Assembly (NCBI RefSeq): GCF_022483985.1
Contig: NZ_JAKVME010000001.1
Location: forward strand, 1,674,001 to 1,738,000
Source: Acetobacter sp.
GTDB lineage: Bacteria; Pseudomonadota; Alphaproteobacteria; Acetobacterales; Acetobacteraceae
Direction: 5' to 3'
Length of the DNA stretch: 64,000 nt
Shown: piece by piece, positions 17,455-25,838 of the stretch
How the letters are laid out: each line of letters starts with the position of its first letter
Position numbering within the stretch: the first letter of the stretch is position 1
The notes under the pieces: generated by a model
Seen by the model: only the letters and a program-made list of their open reading frames with translations
Databases searched by the model: none
What the model was told of the DNA's origin: nothing
Translations under genes and position numbers: made by a program

Positions 17455-20400
17455 TTAGCCTGCCATTCTGACCACAGGCTGGGACGCCTGTTTCAGACCC
17501 AAAGCCTCACCGAGACAGCGATCCACAGTCTCCGTTGAGAACTGCTCACGGATCAGACGCATCTCCGTGCGCCCGAGTTCATCGGACGTCTCAGGTTCCT
17601 CATGCAGCCTCAGGAGCTGCTCCGCTATTCCCTCGACGCTGTTCTGCACCAGCCCCGTCAACCGTCCCGGCAAGACCATACCTTCGGCTGACACGGCGCT
17701 CATCACGCAGGGAACACCTGCGGCAAACGCCGAGAGAACCACCCCATCGACACCCGCTCCGAAGTTGAGCGGCACAACACCGGCACGAGCCTGCGGAAAG
17801 AGGGCTTTGGCCGGGTTGTCGATACCACCGACGATTTCAACGCCTCCGCAATCTGAATCCGCAGGCATAGCGAGCGTACCGACGACTTTTTCCTGACCGG
17901 GGCCAGCAAGCAGACATCTGATGTCCGGACGGCGCGCCCATACCAGCGGCATGATCTCGCGCACGAGCAGGATGGCCGCATCGAGACTGTCCGCCCGATC
18001 ATAGTAGCCAAAGAAAGCCACACCCGACCGGGTCGAGGCAGGCTGTTCCACGGCTTCCGGCTCGACCTCCCATGGCACGACATGAACATTCAATGCCGGA
18101 ACCAGTTGTTTCAGACGGTTTGCCTCAACCTGCGAATGCACAATCACCTGATCGCAAAGCAGCGCTGTCGTGATCTCGTAAGTGCGCATCCTGCCGATTG
18201 CACGCAGCAGATCGACACGCGCTTCTGTCTCGGCCTGCCGTTCAAGACGGAGATACTGAAGCTCGCGCGTGCCATAAACCACCGTGGCGCGCCCCATGTA
18301 GCGACGGGCGAGACCGGCATAGGACGAAGCAGCGCTCAATCCACGCAGATAAACCAGATCAAAACATCCGGCCTGACGCCGCAGCACTTCTTCCGGCGAG
18401 GCGTAGAGCGGAGCCCGGGTAATGGAAACGCCTTCCGCTTCCAGAAGCGTTTCCGTTTCCGGAACGGCTGCATGATCCACTGTCGAGACCGTCACATCGT
18501 ATCCCAGACGTGCGAGAGACCTGATGTGGGACAGAAGGGGAGCCGCATCAGGATCATGTCCGATACGCGGCATCGTTTCGCTGATCACCAGAGCGCGCCG
18601 CATGACCGGCATGTCCGCCGCATCCCGACCGGCCAGCCGCCGCTCATGATGAAGAGCAGTCCGCTTCTCCCGCTGCCCGTCCAGATCGGCTTCCTTCTGA
18701 CGAAGATGGGCGGCCTGCTCAAGAATGAATGACAATGCCTGACGCCGTTCGGTCGAAGAGGACATATCTTTCACGGCGCGTCCGATGACATTGCGCAATG
18801 CGCCGTCAAACTGCTCCGGCACTGAAAGCTGCGCTGGCGAACCGGGGACCTGTACATCCGTGCCGCTGTAAAAGACCTCGATCATGTGAGAGGTTTTCCA
18901 GTCCAGCGGCTCTTTCAGGGTCATCCTGAAGCCGGACCAGCCATTGCCCATACCTGCCGGAACGAGATCAGCCCGATAATTGACGGCAGGCAAAGTGGCG
19001 ACATGCTGACCATCGATACGGATATCGACCCGAGCTTTTTCACACGGGCGCTTTGCGTTCCAGATCCATCCGCCAACACAGTCATGGGAAGCGTGATCCA
19101 GCCCTCCGCGATAGTCGGCCGGGTCAAAAGGCGAGACCGGACCGGCTTCAGCCTGCGTTTCCGGCGGCAGACGAAGGCAAGTCTCTGCCTGACCCATATC
19201 CACTTCACGGGACACCAGAGCCTGTGCCCGAGCGTTGATACGCTGCCAGATTGCAACAACCTCCTCACCCTTCTCGACACGCGGCGCGTAGTGAACCGCC
19301 TGCGTGGCGACAGCATCAGGATAAAGCGTGTAAAACTCAGCGGCATTGTGGAACATGCCTCGACCGCCATCTTCCACGTAACTCTCTGAAGGGGCGCCTT
19401 CGGCCATCAGAAGGTCGTGCGTGTCCAGTTCGATATTGAAATACTCGATCTGTTCCTTCACATCGCACTGAATGACCGTCTCACCATTGATGAGCGCGCT
19501 GGCCGCCACAAGGACGCCATCCAGATACATGGCGTGCAGGGGAGAAACTTTCAGATCACGGCGGGGCACATTATCGGCAAGCGCACCGGCCCTGATGAGC
19601 ACCGGCATCAGACCCCGGTTGTTGCTGACAAACTCCGCGCCATAGCTGCGGCGACCAATCCAGCGGATCTTTTTCAGGGTGCCCGACGCCGTGCGCACCA
19701 TATCACCGATTTTCAGTTGTTCGACCGGAACTTCACCATCTTTCGTGGCGATCAACGTGCCGGAGCAATAGCAAGCGGCATAATTCAGGGTAGTACCGTT
19801 TGCGTCCTGCGCCAGACTGAAGTCTTCAGCCGTGATGGTTCCAGCCGTTCCGGCAAACGAAAAAACCTGAGTAACAGCAGAACCGTTATAATACCCCGAA
19901 ACAGTCAGGGTATTTCCGGAAGCAGACAAAGTCGTTGAATGAGTAGTGTCGTCCAAGCTCAAAAGCTGGATGCCGGCGCCGCTCTGAAGCGTAAGTCCCG
20001 TTACAGTGACCCCTACTCCCGTCAGAGCTATCGAGCCGCCGCTTAAAACGGTTACGTCAGCGACAGTCGTGCTGGAGCCGTCAATTTCAGTGGCGCTCAG
20101 CGTGCCTCCGCTTGAGACCGTGGCGCCGGAGATAAACCCTCCCTCCGTAACATCAAGGAAGCCGCCACTGCTGACAGTCGTGTTGGTTGCCGAACCGCCG
20201 CCATCAATTTCCTGCACGCCACCGTTGGTCAGGATGGTATCGGTCGCGGACGCCTGACTTGTAATCAGCTGGGTTGCATAATTCGTGACGATGGTATGGG
20301 ACGCAAAGCCACCGGCATTGATGTTCTGACCGCCGCCGTCAGCACCGTGGCCCGAACCGAAACCAATGACAGTGGTCGAAATCGCTGTGCCGCCCTGGCC

Positions 20401-20850
20401 AATATCCTGCGTTCCATGTTGCAGGGTCGCGGAAACGGCGCTTCCACCCGCCTGAATGCTCTGGTCGGCATTCTCCTGCACGGTTGCGCCTGAATCCACT
20501 CCATAGAGAGTTTCCGTAACGCCGGACGCAAGCGTAAGAGCGCTGACGACGGCATCACTGGACACCAGAAGGTTACTTGAGTTGACCAGCACATTTTCGA
20601 CAAGGCCGCCACCATAGACCGTCAGGGTGCCGCCAGCCGAAACAACGCCGCCACTGACAACTCCCTGTGCTCCGGGCGCATCTGACGTATCATTCTGCTT
20701 GCCGACAAAAAGCAGACCACCACTCATGACCGTAACGGAGGACGCCACGCCACCAGATGAGATATTAAGTCGGCCCCCGCTTTCGATTGTCGCGCTCGCA
20801 ACATTCGAGGTTAAACTCTCATTGGCTAAAGTGACGTCCATGGTGCTCAT
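17455..20850 (-). CDS. AIDA-like repeat / Hint domain / glycosyltransferase fusion protein
   Basis: A protein of 1131 residues with four parts. Residues about 20-290: AIDA-type strand-loop-strand repeats built on 'SGG..VSSGG' units (e.g. GGSATNTTVSSGGFLDVTEG). Residues about 360-505: a Hint_2-type domain starting at Cys360/Cys362 (CYCSGTLIATKDGEVPVEQL), with GDMVRTASG, WIGRRSYG, KVSPLHAM and DTHDLLMAEGAPSE. Residues about 590-690: a beta-sandwich module (GGWIWNAKRP, YRADLVPAGMGNG). Residues about 750-1115: a GT4-like glycosyltransferase (RRALVISETMPRIGHD, LLAGPGQEK, VVPLNFGAGVDGVVLSAFAAG). No signal peptide is seen. Repeats and Hint domain together are familiar in acetic acid bacteria; the attached glycosyltransferase is unusual. 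Confidence 0.85.
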   Translation of the reverse strand: MSTMDVTLANESLTSNVASATIESGGRLNISSGGVASSVTVMSGGLLFVGKQNDTSDAPGAQGVVSGGVVSAGGTLTVYGGGLVENVLVNSSNLLVSSDAVVSALTLASGVTETLYGVDSGATVQENADQSIQAGGSAVSATLQHGTQDIGQGGTAISTTVIGFGSGHGADGGGQNINAGGFASHTIVTNYATQLITSQASATDTILTNGGVQEIDGGGSATNTTVSSGGFLDVTEGGFISGATVSSGGTLSATEIDGSSTTVADVTVLSGGSIALTGVGVTVTGLTLQSGAGIQLLSLDDTTHSTTLSASGNTLTVSGYYNGSAVTQVFSFAGTAGTITAEDFSLAQDANGTTLNYAACYCSGTLIATKDGEVPVEQLKIGDMVRTASGTLKKIRWIGRRSYGAEFVSNNRGLMPVLIRAGALADNVPRRDLKVSPLHAMYLDGVLVAASALINGETVIQCDVKEQIEYFNIELDTHDLLMAEGAPSESYVEDGGRGMFHNAAEFYTLYPDAVATQAVHYAPRVEKGEEVVAIWQRINARAQALVSREVDMGQAETCLRLPPETQAEAGPVSPFDPADYRGGLDHASHDCVGGWIWNAKRPCEKARVDIRIDGQHVATLPAVNYRADLVPAGMGNGWSGFRMTLKEPLDWKTSHMIEVFYSGTDVQVPGSPAQLSVPEQFDGALRNVIGRAVKDMSSSTERRQALSFILEQAAHLRQKEADLDGQREKRTALHHERRLAGRDAADMPVMRRALVISETMPRIGHDPDAAPLLSHIRSLARLGYDVTVSTVDHAAVPETETLLEAEGVSITRAPLYASPEEVLRRQAGCFDLVYLRGLSAASSYAGLARRYMGRATVVYGTRELQYLRLERQAETEARVDLLRAIGRMRTYEITTALLCDQVIVHSQVEANRLKQLVPALNVHVVPWEVEPEAVEQPASTRSGVAFFGYYDRADSLDAAILLVREIMPLVWARRPDIRCLLAGPGQEKVVGTLAMPADSDCGGVEIVGGIDNPAKALFPQARAGVVPLNFGAGVDGVVLSAFAAGVPCVMSAVSAEGMVLPGRLTGLVQNSVEGIAEQLLRLHEEPETSDELGRTEMRLIREQFSTETVDRCLGEALGLKQASQPVVRMAG

Positions 20851-20912
20851 ATTTTCCCCCAGTCACAGCGCAACCTTTTGATTGCACTCAAAAAAAATTT
20901 CCTAGGGTCCAA

Positions 20913-20928
20913 TTATTGGTTCCAATAA
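20913..20928. promoter_or_regulatory. Palindrome upstream of the Hint-glycosyltransferase gene (possible operator)
   Basis: TTATTGG-TT-CCAATAA, perfect 7-bp arms, lies 62 bp before the start codon at 20850 in an AT-rich intergenic stretch. Position and symmetry suggest a dimeric regulator site. No regulator is known for it. Confidence 0.35.
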
Positions 20929-20986
20929 CTAATTTTTTGGATACATCCCTTTCCAAACCTTTAAAAAAACAGGGGCAAAAAACAAA

Positions 20987-21013
20987 AAGCCGCCCCATTC
21001 AGAAGGGCGGCTT
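20987..21013 (-). terminator. Rho-independent terminator of the small secreted protein gene
   Basis: AAGCCGCCC (20987-20995) pairs with GGGCGGCTT (21005-21013). Read on the minus strand the stem is followed by CTTTTTGTTTTTTG, a strong T tract. Confidence 0.88.
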
Positions 21014-21041
21014 CCTGCAAAAACACAGAGAAGAGAAAGGA

Positions 21042-21581
21042 TTATTCGCCTTTCAGACGCTTCGTGCAGACACTGTAATAACCGCCGCCTTTCTGAATCC
21101 AGTTCAGACCGCCATTGCCGCCAGAGGCTTTGTTCGCGTGATACTGGTCCAGACAGGTCTTCATGCGGGCCTTCCCTGCGGACAGGGAGGAATATTTTGA
21201 AGAAACCTGACTGGGGAATACGGCATTTCCTGAGTAGGTCGATGCCTTGCTGGCTGTTTTGTCCTTGCTTTCAGACTTGGTGTCGACTGCGGAGGCAGCC
21301 GCCGGAGTCGCGGCAGCCGGTGCGGCGATCGATGCAGCAGCCGGGGTCTCGCTCTTCTCCTCCGGCTCGACCTCGGCCCCGGCGCACTGAGCGGCCTTGA
21401 ACTCCTTGTAGCTCTGACCGGCCAGAGTGCCGCCTTCCTTCGCCGCCTTGAATTTCGCGTGGCACTCCTTGGCCGTCACAGCGGCATGCGCCTCACCCGG
21501 CACCACCACAGACCACGCTGCACCCGCCGCCAGAAGAGCAAGCGAAGCAGTCACCGTACGAACGGAACGATTGAAGCCCAT
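21042..21581 (-). CDS. Secreted protein with two Cys-bounded modules
   Basis: Function unknown; 179 residues. A classical signal peptide (MGFNRSVRTVTASLALLAAG ... GEAHA) is followed by a short module bounded by two cysteines (KECHAKFKAAKEGGTLAG ... KAAQC), an Ala/Pro/Ser/Lys linker of about 70 residues, and a second module of the same plan (MKTCLDQYHANKA ... YYSVC). The modules share the pattern C-x3-[FY]-x-A-x-K ... G-x-L ... C, so this looks like an internal duplication. Similar small periplasmic proteins with an 'EC..KF.AAK..G.L' segment are found in alphaproteobacteria. It has its own terminator and is monocistronic. Confidence 0.75.
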   Translation of the reverse strand: MGFNRSVRTVTASLALLAAGAAWSVVVPGEAHAAVTAKECHAKFKAAKEGGTLAGQSYKEFKAAQCAGAEVEPEEKSETPAAASIAAPAAATPAAASAVDTKSESKDKTASKASTYSGNAVFPSQVSSKYSSLSAGKARMKTCLDQYHANKASGGNGGLNWIQKGGGYYSVCTKRLKGE

Positions 21582-21695
21582 CGGCTATCCTTACATCACA
21601 GAATTGACGGTGATGCCGCGCCCGCACGGCACAGCATCCGCACTCACAAGAAACCAGAATGCGTCATCATACAAGCCCGGAGAACCCCAACGAAA

Positions 21696-21723
21696 AAGGG
21701 GCGGATCAGCCGATCCGCCCCTT
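21696..21723 (-). terminator. Rho-independent terminator of amtB
   Basis: AAGGGGCGGATC (21696-21707) pairs with GATCCGCCCCTT (21712-21723) over a 4-nt loop. On the minus strand it ends in CCCCTTTTTCG. Confidence 0.88.
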
Positions 21724-21749
21724 CTCCATATCATCCGGTCAAACAGGGA

Positions 21750-23126
21750 TCAGTTGATACGTTCGCCATGCAGCGCAACGTCCAGACCTTCCTGCTCGGC
21801 TTCCGTGGAAACACGCAGACCGACAATGAGATCCACTACCTTCAGCAGGATGAATGTCATGATGCCACACCAGACAATCGTCACGCCGACAGCCTCGGCC
21901 TGCACCAGAAGCTGGTGCAGCGAACCGGACGTGCCTGTCGGATTGGCGTCCGTCGCGGACAGGGGACCATAGGCAAAGACACCCGTCAGCAGGGCGCCGA
22001 CGATACCACCGACACCATGCACACCGAAGGCGTCGAGACTGTCGTCATATCCCATCATGTGCTTGAGAGATGTCGCACCCCAGTAGCAGACGACGCCCGT
22101 GACCAGACCGATGGCCAGCGCGCCACCCGGCAGCACGAAACCGGCCGCCGGCGTAATGGCCACCAGACCACCGACAGCACCGGAGATGATGCCCAGAACC
22201 GTCGGCTTGCCCGTGCGGAACCACTCGGCGACCATCCAAGACACGCCAGCCGCAGCCGCTGCGATCTGTGTGGTGGCCATCGCCATGCCCGCACGGCCAT
22301 TCGCGCCGACAGCGGAGCCTGCGTTGAAGCCGAACCAGCCCACCCACAGCAGGGACGCGCCGATGACGGCGTAAGTCAGGTTGAACGGCGCAAGGTCTTC
22401 TGTGCCATAGCCACGGCGCTTGCCGAGGACCAGCGCACACACCAGACCGGCGACACCGGCATTGATGTGAACGACCGTGCCGCCAGCGAAGTCCAGCGTA
22501 CCCATACCGGCCAGCCAGCCGAGCGGGCTCCAGACCCAGTGGGCAACAGGAGCGTAAACGATCAGCGACCACAGGATGCTGAACAGGCATACCGCCGAGA
22601 ACTTCATGCGCTCGGCATAAGCGCCCGCGATCAGCGCAGGGGTGATGATGGCGAAGGTCATCTGGAACATCATGAAGATGCTCTCAGGGATCGTCATGGT
22701 CGAAGCGGAAGCGGTGCCCTCACCAATCGTGAAGGGGATGTCCGCGCCCTTGCTGATATGCTCGCCCAGTGTCGCAAGGAACGCCTTGGACAGGCCGCCG
22801 ACATAAGGCGTGCCATTCGAGAAGGCGAGAGAGTAGCCCGCCACCATCCAGACGATCGTGATGATGCAGCAGATGGCGAAGCTCTGCATGAGAGTCGCCA
22901 GCACGTTCTTCTTGCGAACCATTCCGGCGTAGAACAGGCCAAGACCCGGAATGGTCATCATCAGCACCAGCGCCGTGCTGACGAGCATCCAGGCCGTGTC
23001 GCCCGTGTCGATGCTCGGGGCCGGTGCAGCGGCCTCCTCAGCGAACGCCGGCATGGTGGCAAGCAGCCCGACCGCACCGACAGAAACAGCAGTCAGCGCC
23101 CCGGAGAAGCGGGATTTCAGTGGCAT
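21750..23126 (-). CDS. amtB: Ammonium transporter AmtB
   Basis: Trimeric inner-membrane ammonium channel with 11 membrane helices after a cleaved signal peptide (LTAVSVGAVGLLATMPAFAEE). Canonical features are all present: FYAGMVRKKNVL, MTFAIITPALIAGAYAERMK, LDFAGGTVVHINAGVAGLV with the first pore histidine, and DDSLDAFGVHGVGGIVGALL with the second. The C-terminal tail TEAEQEGLDVALHGE is the GlnK-binding region. glnK is not next to it. I chose the ATG at 23126 because it begins the signal peptide; an ATG at 23186 adds 20 residues. A 614-codon open frame on the opposite strand is an artefact of codon bias. Confidence 0.95.
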   Translation of the reverse strand: MPLKSRFSGALTAVSVGAVGLLATMPAFAEEAAAPAPSIDTGDTAWMLVSTALVLMMTIPGLGLFYAGMVRKKNVLATLMQSFAICCIITIVWMVAGYSLAFSNGTPYVGGLSKAFLATLGEHISKGADIPFTIGEGTASASTMTIPESIFMMFQMTFAIITPALIAGAYAERMKFSAVCLFSILWSLIVYAPVAHWVWSPLGWLAGMGTLDFAGGTVVHINAGVAGLVCALVLGKRRGYGTEDLAPFNLTYAVIGASLLWVGWFGFNAGSAVGANGRAGMAMATTQIAAAAAGVSWMVAEWFRTGKPTVLGIISGAVGGLVAITPAAGFVLPGGALAIGLVTGVVCYWGATSLKHMMGYDDSLDAFGVHGVGGIVGALLTGVFAYGPLSATDANPTGTSGSLHQLLVQAEAVGVTIVWCGIMTFILLKVVDLIVGLRVSTEAEQEGLDVALHGERIN

Positions 23127-23289
23127 GGCCACCTGACCCTGCCGATACGGGGCATGCCCCGCGAACGAGGAAAACTGTATATTCATAAACGCTCGCTGCC
23201 CCCTGCCTCATTCACGCTTGATCGTTATGGTGTGAGCGTCCGACAGAGCCTGTGGGAACACCCTGCCTGCGGAACACACATCAAGACGT

Positions 23290-23308
23290 TCATCTCATTA
23301 TGAGATGA
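23290..23308. promoter_or_regulatory. Palindrome upstream of amtB (possible operator)
   Basis: TCATCTCA-TTA-TGAGATGA, 8-bp perfect arms, lies 164 bp before the amtB start and 91 bp past the end of gor. It could be a regulator site for amtB or a weak gor terminator; there is no T run. Confidence 0.35.
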
Positions 23309-23398
23309 CACTGACCTTGCCTATACGTAGCTTATTCGTAACGAATTACTCAAGCCCGTCAATCGGGAAAGAATGCGCCATAAAGCAGGAAAAACCCG

Positions 23399-24796
23399 TC
23401 AATCTCCAGCCACGCGCGTCCGCGTCCGCATGGTGACAAATTCTTCCGCCGAGGTTGGATGGATGCCGATCGTCCGGTCAAAATCAGCCTTCCGCAATCC
23501 CGCCGTCACGGCAATGGCCAGCCCCTGCATCAGTTCCGGCGCGTCCTCGCCCAGCATGTGCACACCAACCACCTTCTGGGTGGCCTGATCCACGACCAGC
23601 TTCATCAGCGTGCGCCGCTCACGACCGCTGAGCGTATGGCGCATCGGGCGGAACTTCGACACATACACGTCCACCACGCCCTTTTCGGCGGCCTCGGCTT
23701 CGGACAGACCGACACTGGCTAGCGGCGGCGTGAAGAATACCGCTTTCGGCGTGGTGTCGAACGACCACTCGCGGGACTGATCCGCAAACAGCCGGTCCGC
23801 GAGAATATGCCCCTCGGCAATCGCGACAGGTGTCAGGTTGAGGTGATTCGTCACGTCGCCAATGGCGAACACGCCGGGTTCAGCCGTTTCAAAGTGCCGG
23901 TCAACCTCGATGCGCCCCTCCGCCGTCCGGCGGACGCGGGTGTTTTCCAGCCCAAGCCTGCCACTCTTCGGGTGACGCCCTGTGGCCATCAGCACACAAT
24001 CGACCGTCAGTTCCACGCCATTGTCCAGCGTGACGACCAGAGCCTCACCTTCCTTGCGGATGCGCGTCGGGCTGGCCTGCACATGCTGTGTCACGCCGCG
24101 CTGGCTGATCGCTTCATGCAGGGCCTCCCGAAGATCCTCATCGAATCCACGCAGAGGCAGCGTCTGACGGTAGACCAGATCAACCTGCGCCCCGAGCCCT
24201 GCGAAAATGCCAGCGAATTCAATGCCGATATAGCCGCTGCCGATAATGCAGACGCGCTCCGGCATCTCTCTCAGACCGAAGACTTCATCAGACGTGATGG
24301 CCAGTTCAGAACCCTCGATGTCCAGTTTCGAAGGCGTCGATCCCGTCGCAATGACGATCTGCTTCGCCGTGATCCGCTCCGGCTTCGCATCGGGAGCCAG
24401 TTCCGATGGCGTGACAAGAATGGTATGCGCGTCCTCAAAGCTGGCAAAACCGGTCAGCAGTTTCACACCCGCCTTTTCCAGCATCGAGACATAGATGCCG
24501 TTGAGACGCGAGATTTCCTTGTCCTTGGCGGCTATCAACCTGCTCCAGTCGAACGAGCCTTGCTCCGTGCTCCAGCCAAATCCGTGGCTGTCCTCGACAT
24601 AATTGCCGTATTCACTGGCCTGCACCATCAGCTTCTTCGGCACACAGCCCAGATTGACGCAGGTGCCGCCCCAGTGACGGCTCTCGACCACCGCCACCTT
24701 CGCGCCATGTCCCGCGGCGATCCGCGCGCAGCGAACACCGCCCGACCCCGCGCCGATGACCAGAAGGTCTACGTCGTATTCTGTCCTGTCGGGCAT
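23399..24796 (-). CDS. gor: Glutathione-disulfide reductase
   Basis: Reduces oxidised glutathione with NADPH. Residues 1-25 carry the FAD motif LLVIGAGSGGVRCARIAA; the redox disulphide is GGTCVNLGCVPKKLM (about residues 43-57); the NAD(P)H motif is IGSGYIGIEFAGIFAGLG; the interface end holds IGIHPTSAEEFVTMR with the catalytic His. Length 465 is typical. CVNLGCVPKKLM with the following tyrosine-rich stretch separates glutathione reductase from dihydrolipoamide dehydrogenase and mercuric reductase. Confidence 0.93.
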   Translation of the reverse strand: MPDRTEYDVDLLVIGAGSGGVRCARIAAGHGAKVAVVESRHWGGTCVNLGCVPKKLMVQASEYGNYVEDSHGFGWSTEQGSFDWSRLIAAKDKEISRLNGIYVSMLEKAGVKLLTGFASFEDAHTILVTPSELAPDAKPERITAKQIVIATGSTPSKLDIEGSELAITSDEVFGLREMPERVCIIGSGYIGIEFAGIFAGLGAQVDLVYRQTLPLRGFDEDLREALHEAISQRGVTQHVQASPTRIRKEGEALVVTLDNGVELTVDCVLMATGRHPKSGRLGLENTRVRRTAEGRIEVDRHFETAEPGVFAIGDVTNHLNLTPVAIAEGHILADRLFADQSREWSFDTTPKAVFFTPPLASVGLSEAEAAEKGVVDVYVSKFRPMRHTLSGRERRTLMKLVVDQATQKVVGVHMLGEDAPELMQGLAIAVTAGLRKADFDRTIGIHPTSAEEFVTMRTRTRVAGD

Positions 24797-24908
24797 GTCC
24801 CTGCTCTCCGTCCGGTTTCATCACACTGTTGGATTGAAGATGCCTTGTGTGGGTCACGGAAACAACCACACCAGAGCGACGGAGCTTCTTTGCGGGAAGG
24901 AAATGCGT

Positions 24909-25784
24909 CTACAGCATCGCCACGAACGCCTGCGCCGCACGGCTCAAGGGACGCTCACGGTGGCGCAGCATATGGAAATTCCGTTTCTCAAGCGTGCAAT
25001 CCAGCGCCTCCACCAGCCCTGCCCGCACACGTGAGGCAGCAGCAAGATCGGACACGGCCGAGATCAGCCCGCCACTGGCCACACCTTCCAGCACCGCTTC
25101 GTTGGAAGGCAGCACGAGCCGGATATCGAGGTCGGTCAGATCAAGCCGGAAGAGCGTTTGCAGACAGCGTGCGAGGTGATCCCGCGTGCCGGAACCTTCT
25201 TCCCGCAGCACCCACTGCGCGTCCACGAGGTCCTGTCGGGTCAGGGACTGGCCGAAAAGCCGATGTCCGGGCGCCGCATAAAGGCGGAAATCATCGGTGG
25301 CCACCGGCTGTTTGTGCAACAGAAACGCCTGATCGATCCGGCCTTCCACGAATCCCAGATCAGCCTGCCCTTCCATCACGGCCGCAGCCGCCTGCATGGT
25401 ATTGCTGACACGGAAGTTCAGCGTGATGGCAGGGTACTGCACGGCAAACCGTGTCAGGAAGCCCGGCAGCCAGTAGGTCGCCACTGTCTGGCTGGCAGCG
25501 ATCCGCAATTCGCCCTGTAAAAGCCCTGACAGGTCATCCAGCACCTGCACCGCGTCCGCCGCTTTGGACAGCACATTCCGTGCGGCAGGCAAGAACACCC
25601 TCCCCGCGTCGTTGAGTTCAAGCCTGCGTCCCACACGGTCGAAAAGACGCGTCGCGTGCCGCTCTTCCAGCGCGGCGATTGCGGCGCTGACAGCGGGCTG
25701 CGAGAGATGGAGTGTTTCCGCCGCAGCCCGCATGTTCAGCAGTTCTGCCACTGTGACGAAGATACGGAGCTGTTCGAGGGTCAT
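24909..25784 (-). CDS. LysR-family transcriptional regulator (YeiE-like, divergent to yeiH)
   Basis: N-terminal winged HTH (MTLEQLRIFVTVAELLNMRA, HLSQPAVSAAIAALEE, RVGRRLELNDAGRVF) followed by a periplasmic-binding-fold effector domain, 291 residues in total. It is divergent from a YeiH-family membrane protein gene with about 54 bp between starts. In enterobacteria YeiE lies beside yeiH and responds to sulfite stress, so control of the adjacent transporter is the simplest reading. Effector identity is inferred from context. Confidence 0.85.
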   Translation of the reverse strand: MTLEQLRIFVTVAELLNMRAAAETLHLSQPAVSAAIAALEERHATRLFDRVGRRLELNDAGRVFLPAARNVLSKAADAVQVLDDLSGLLQGELRIAASQTVATYWLPGFLTRFAVQYPAITLNFRVSNTMQAAAAVMEGQADLGFVEGRIDQAFLLHKQPVATDDFRLYAAPGHRLFGQSLTRQDLVDAQWVLREEGSGTRDHLARCLQTLFRLDLTDLDIRLVLPSNEAVLEGVASGGLISAVSDLAAASRVRAGLVEALDCTLEKRNFHMLRHRERPLSRAAQAFVAML

Positions 25785-25805
25785 TCAATAGATTTACTTT
25801 GTTGA

Positions 25806-25820
25806 ATTGACTATATCAAT
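25806..25820. promoter_or_regulatory. LysR-type operator candidate between the lysR and yeiH genes
   Basis: ATTGA-CTATA-TCAAT (25806-25820) is a 15-bp interrupted palindrome in the 54-bp divergent region, matching the usual T-N11-A half-site layout of LysR regulators. Confidence 0.5.
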
Positions 25821-25838
25821 CCATTGGATTTGTCATTC

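Noticed and set aside
21459..23303. 614-codon open frame on the plus strand opposite amtB
   Set aside because: It is exactly antisense to a strongly recognised amtB, is rich in Arg/His/Asp with low-complexity composition, and results from G+C-biased codons on the coding strand.
23807..25408. 533-codon plus-strand frame across gor and the lysR gene
   Set aside because: Spans two real minus-strand genes and has no family motifs.
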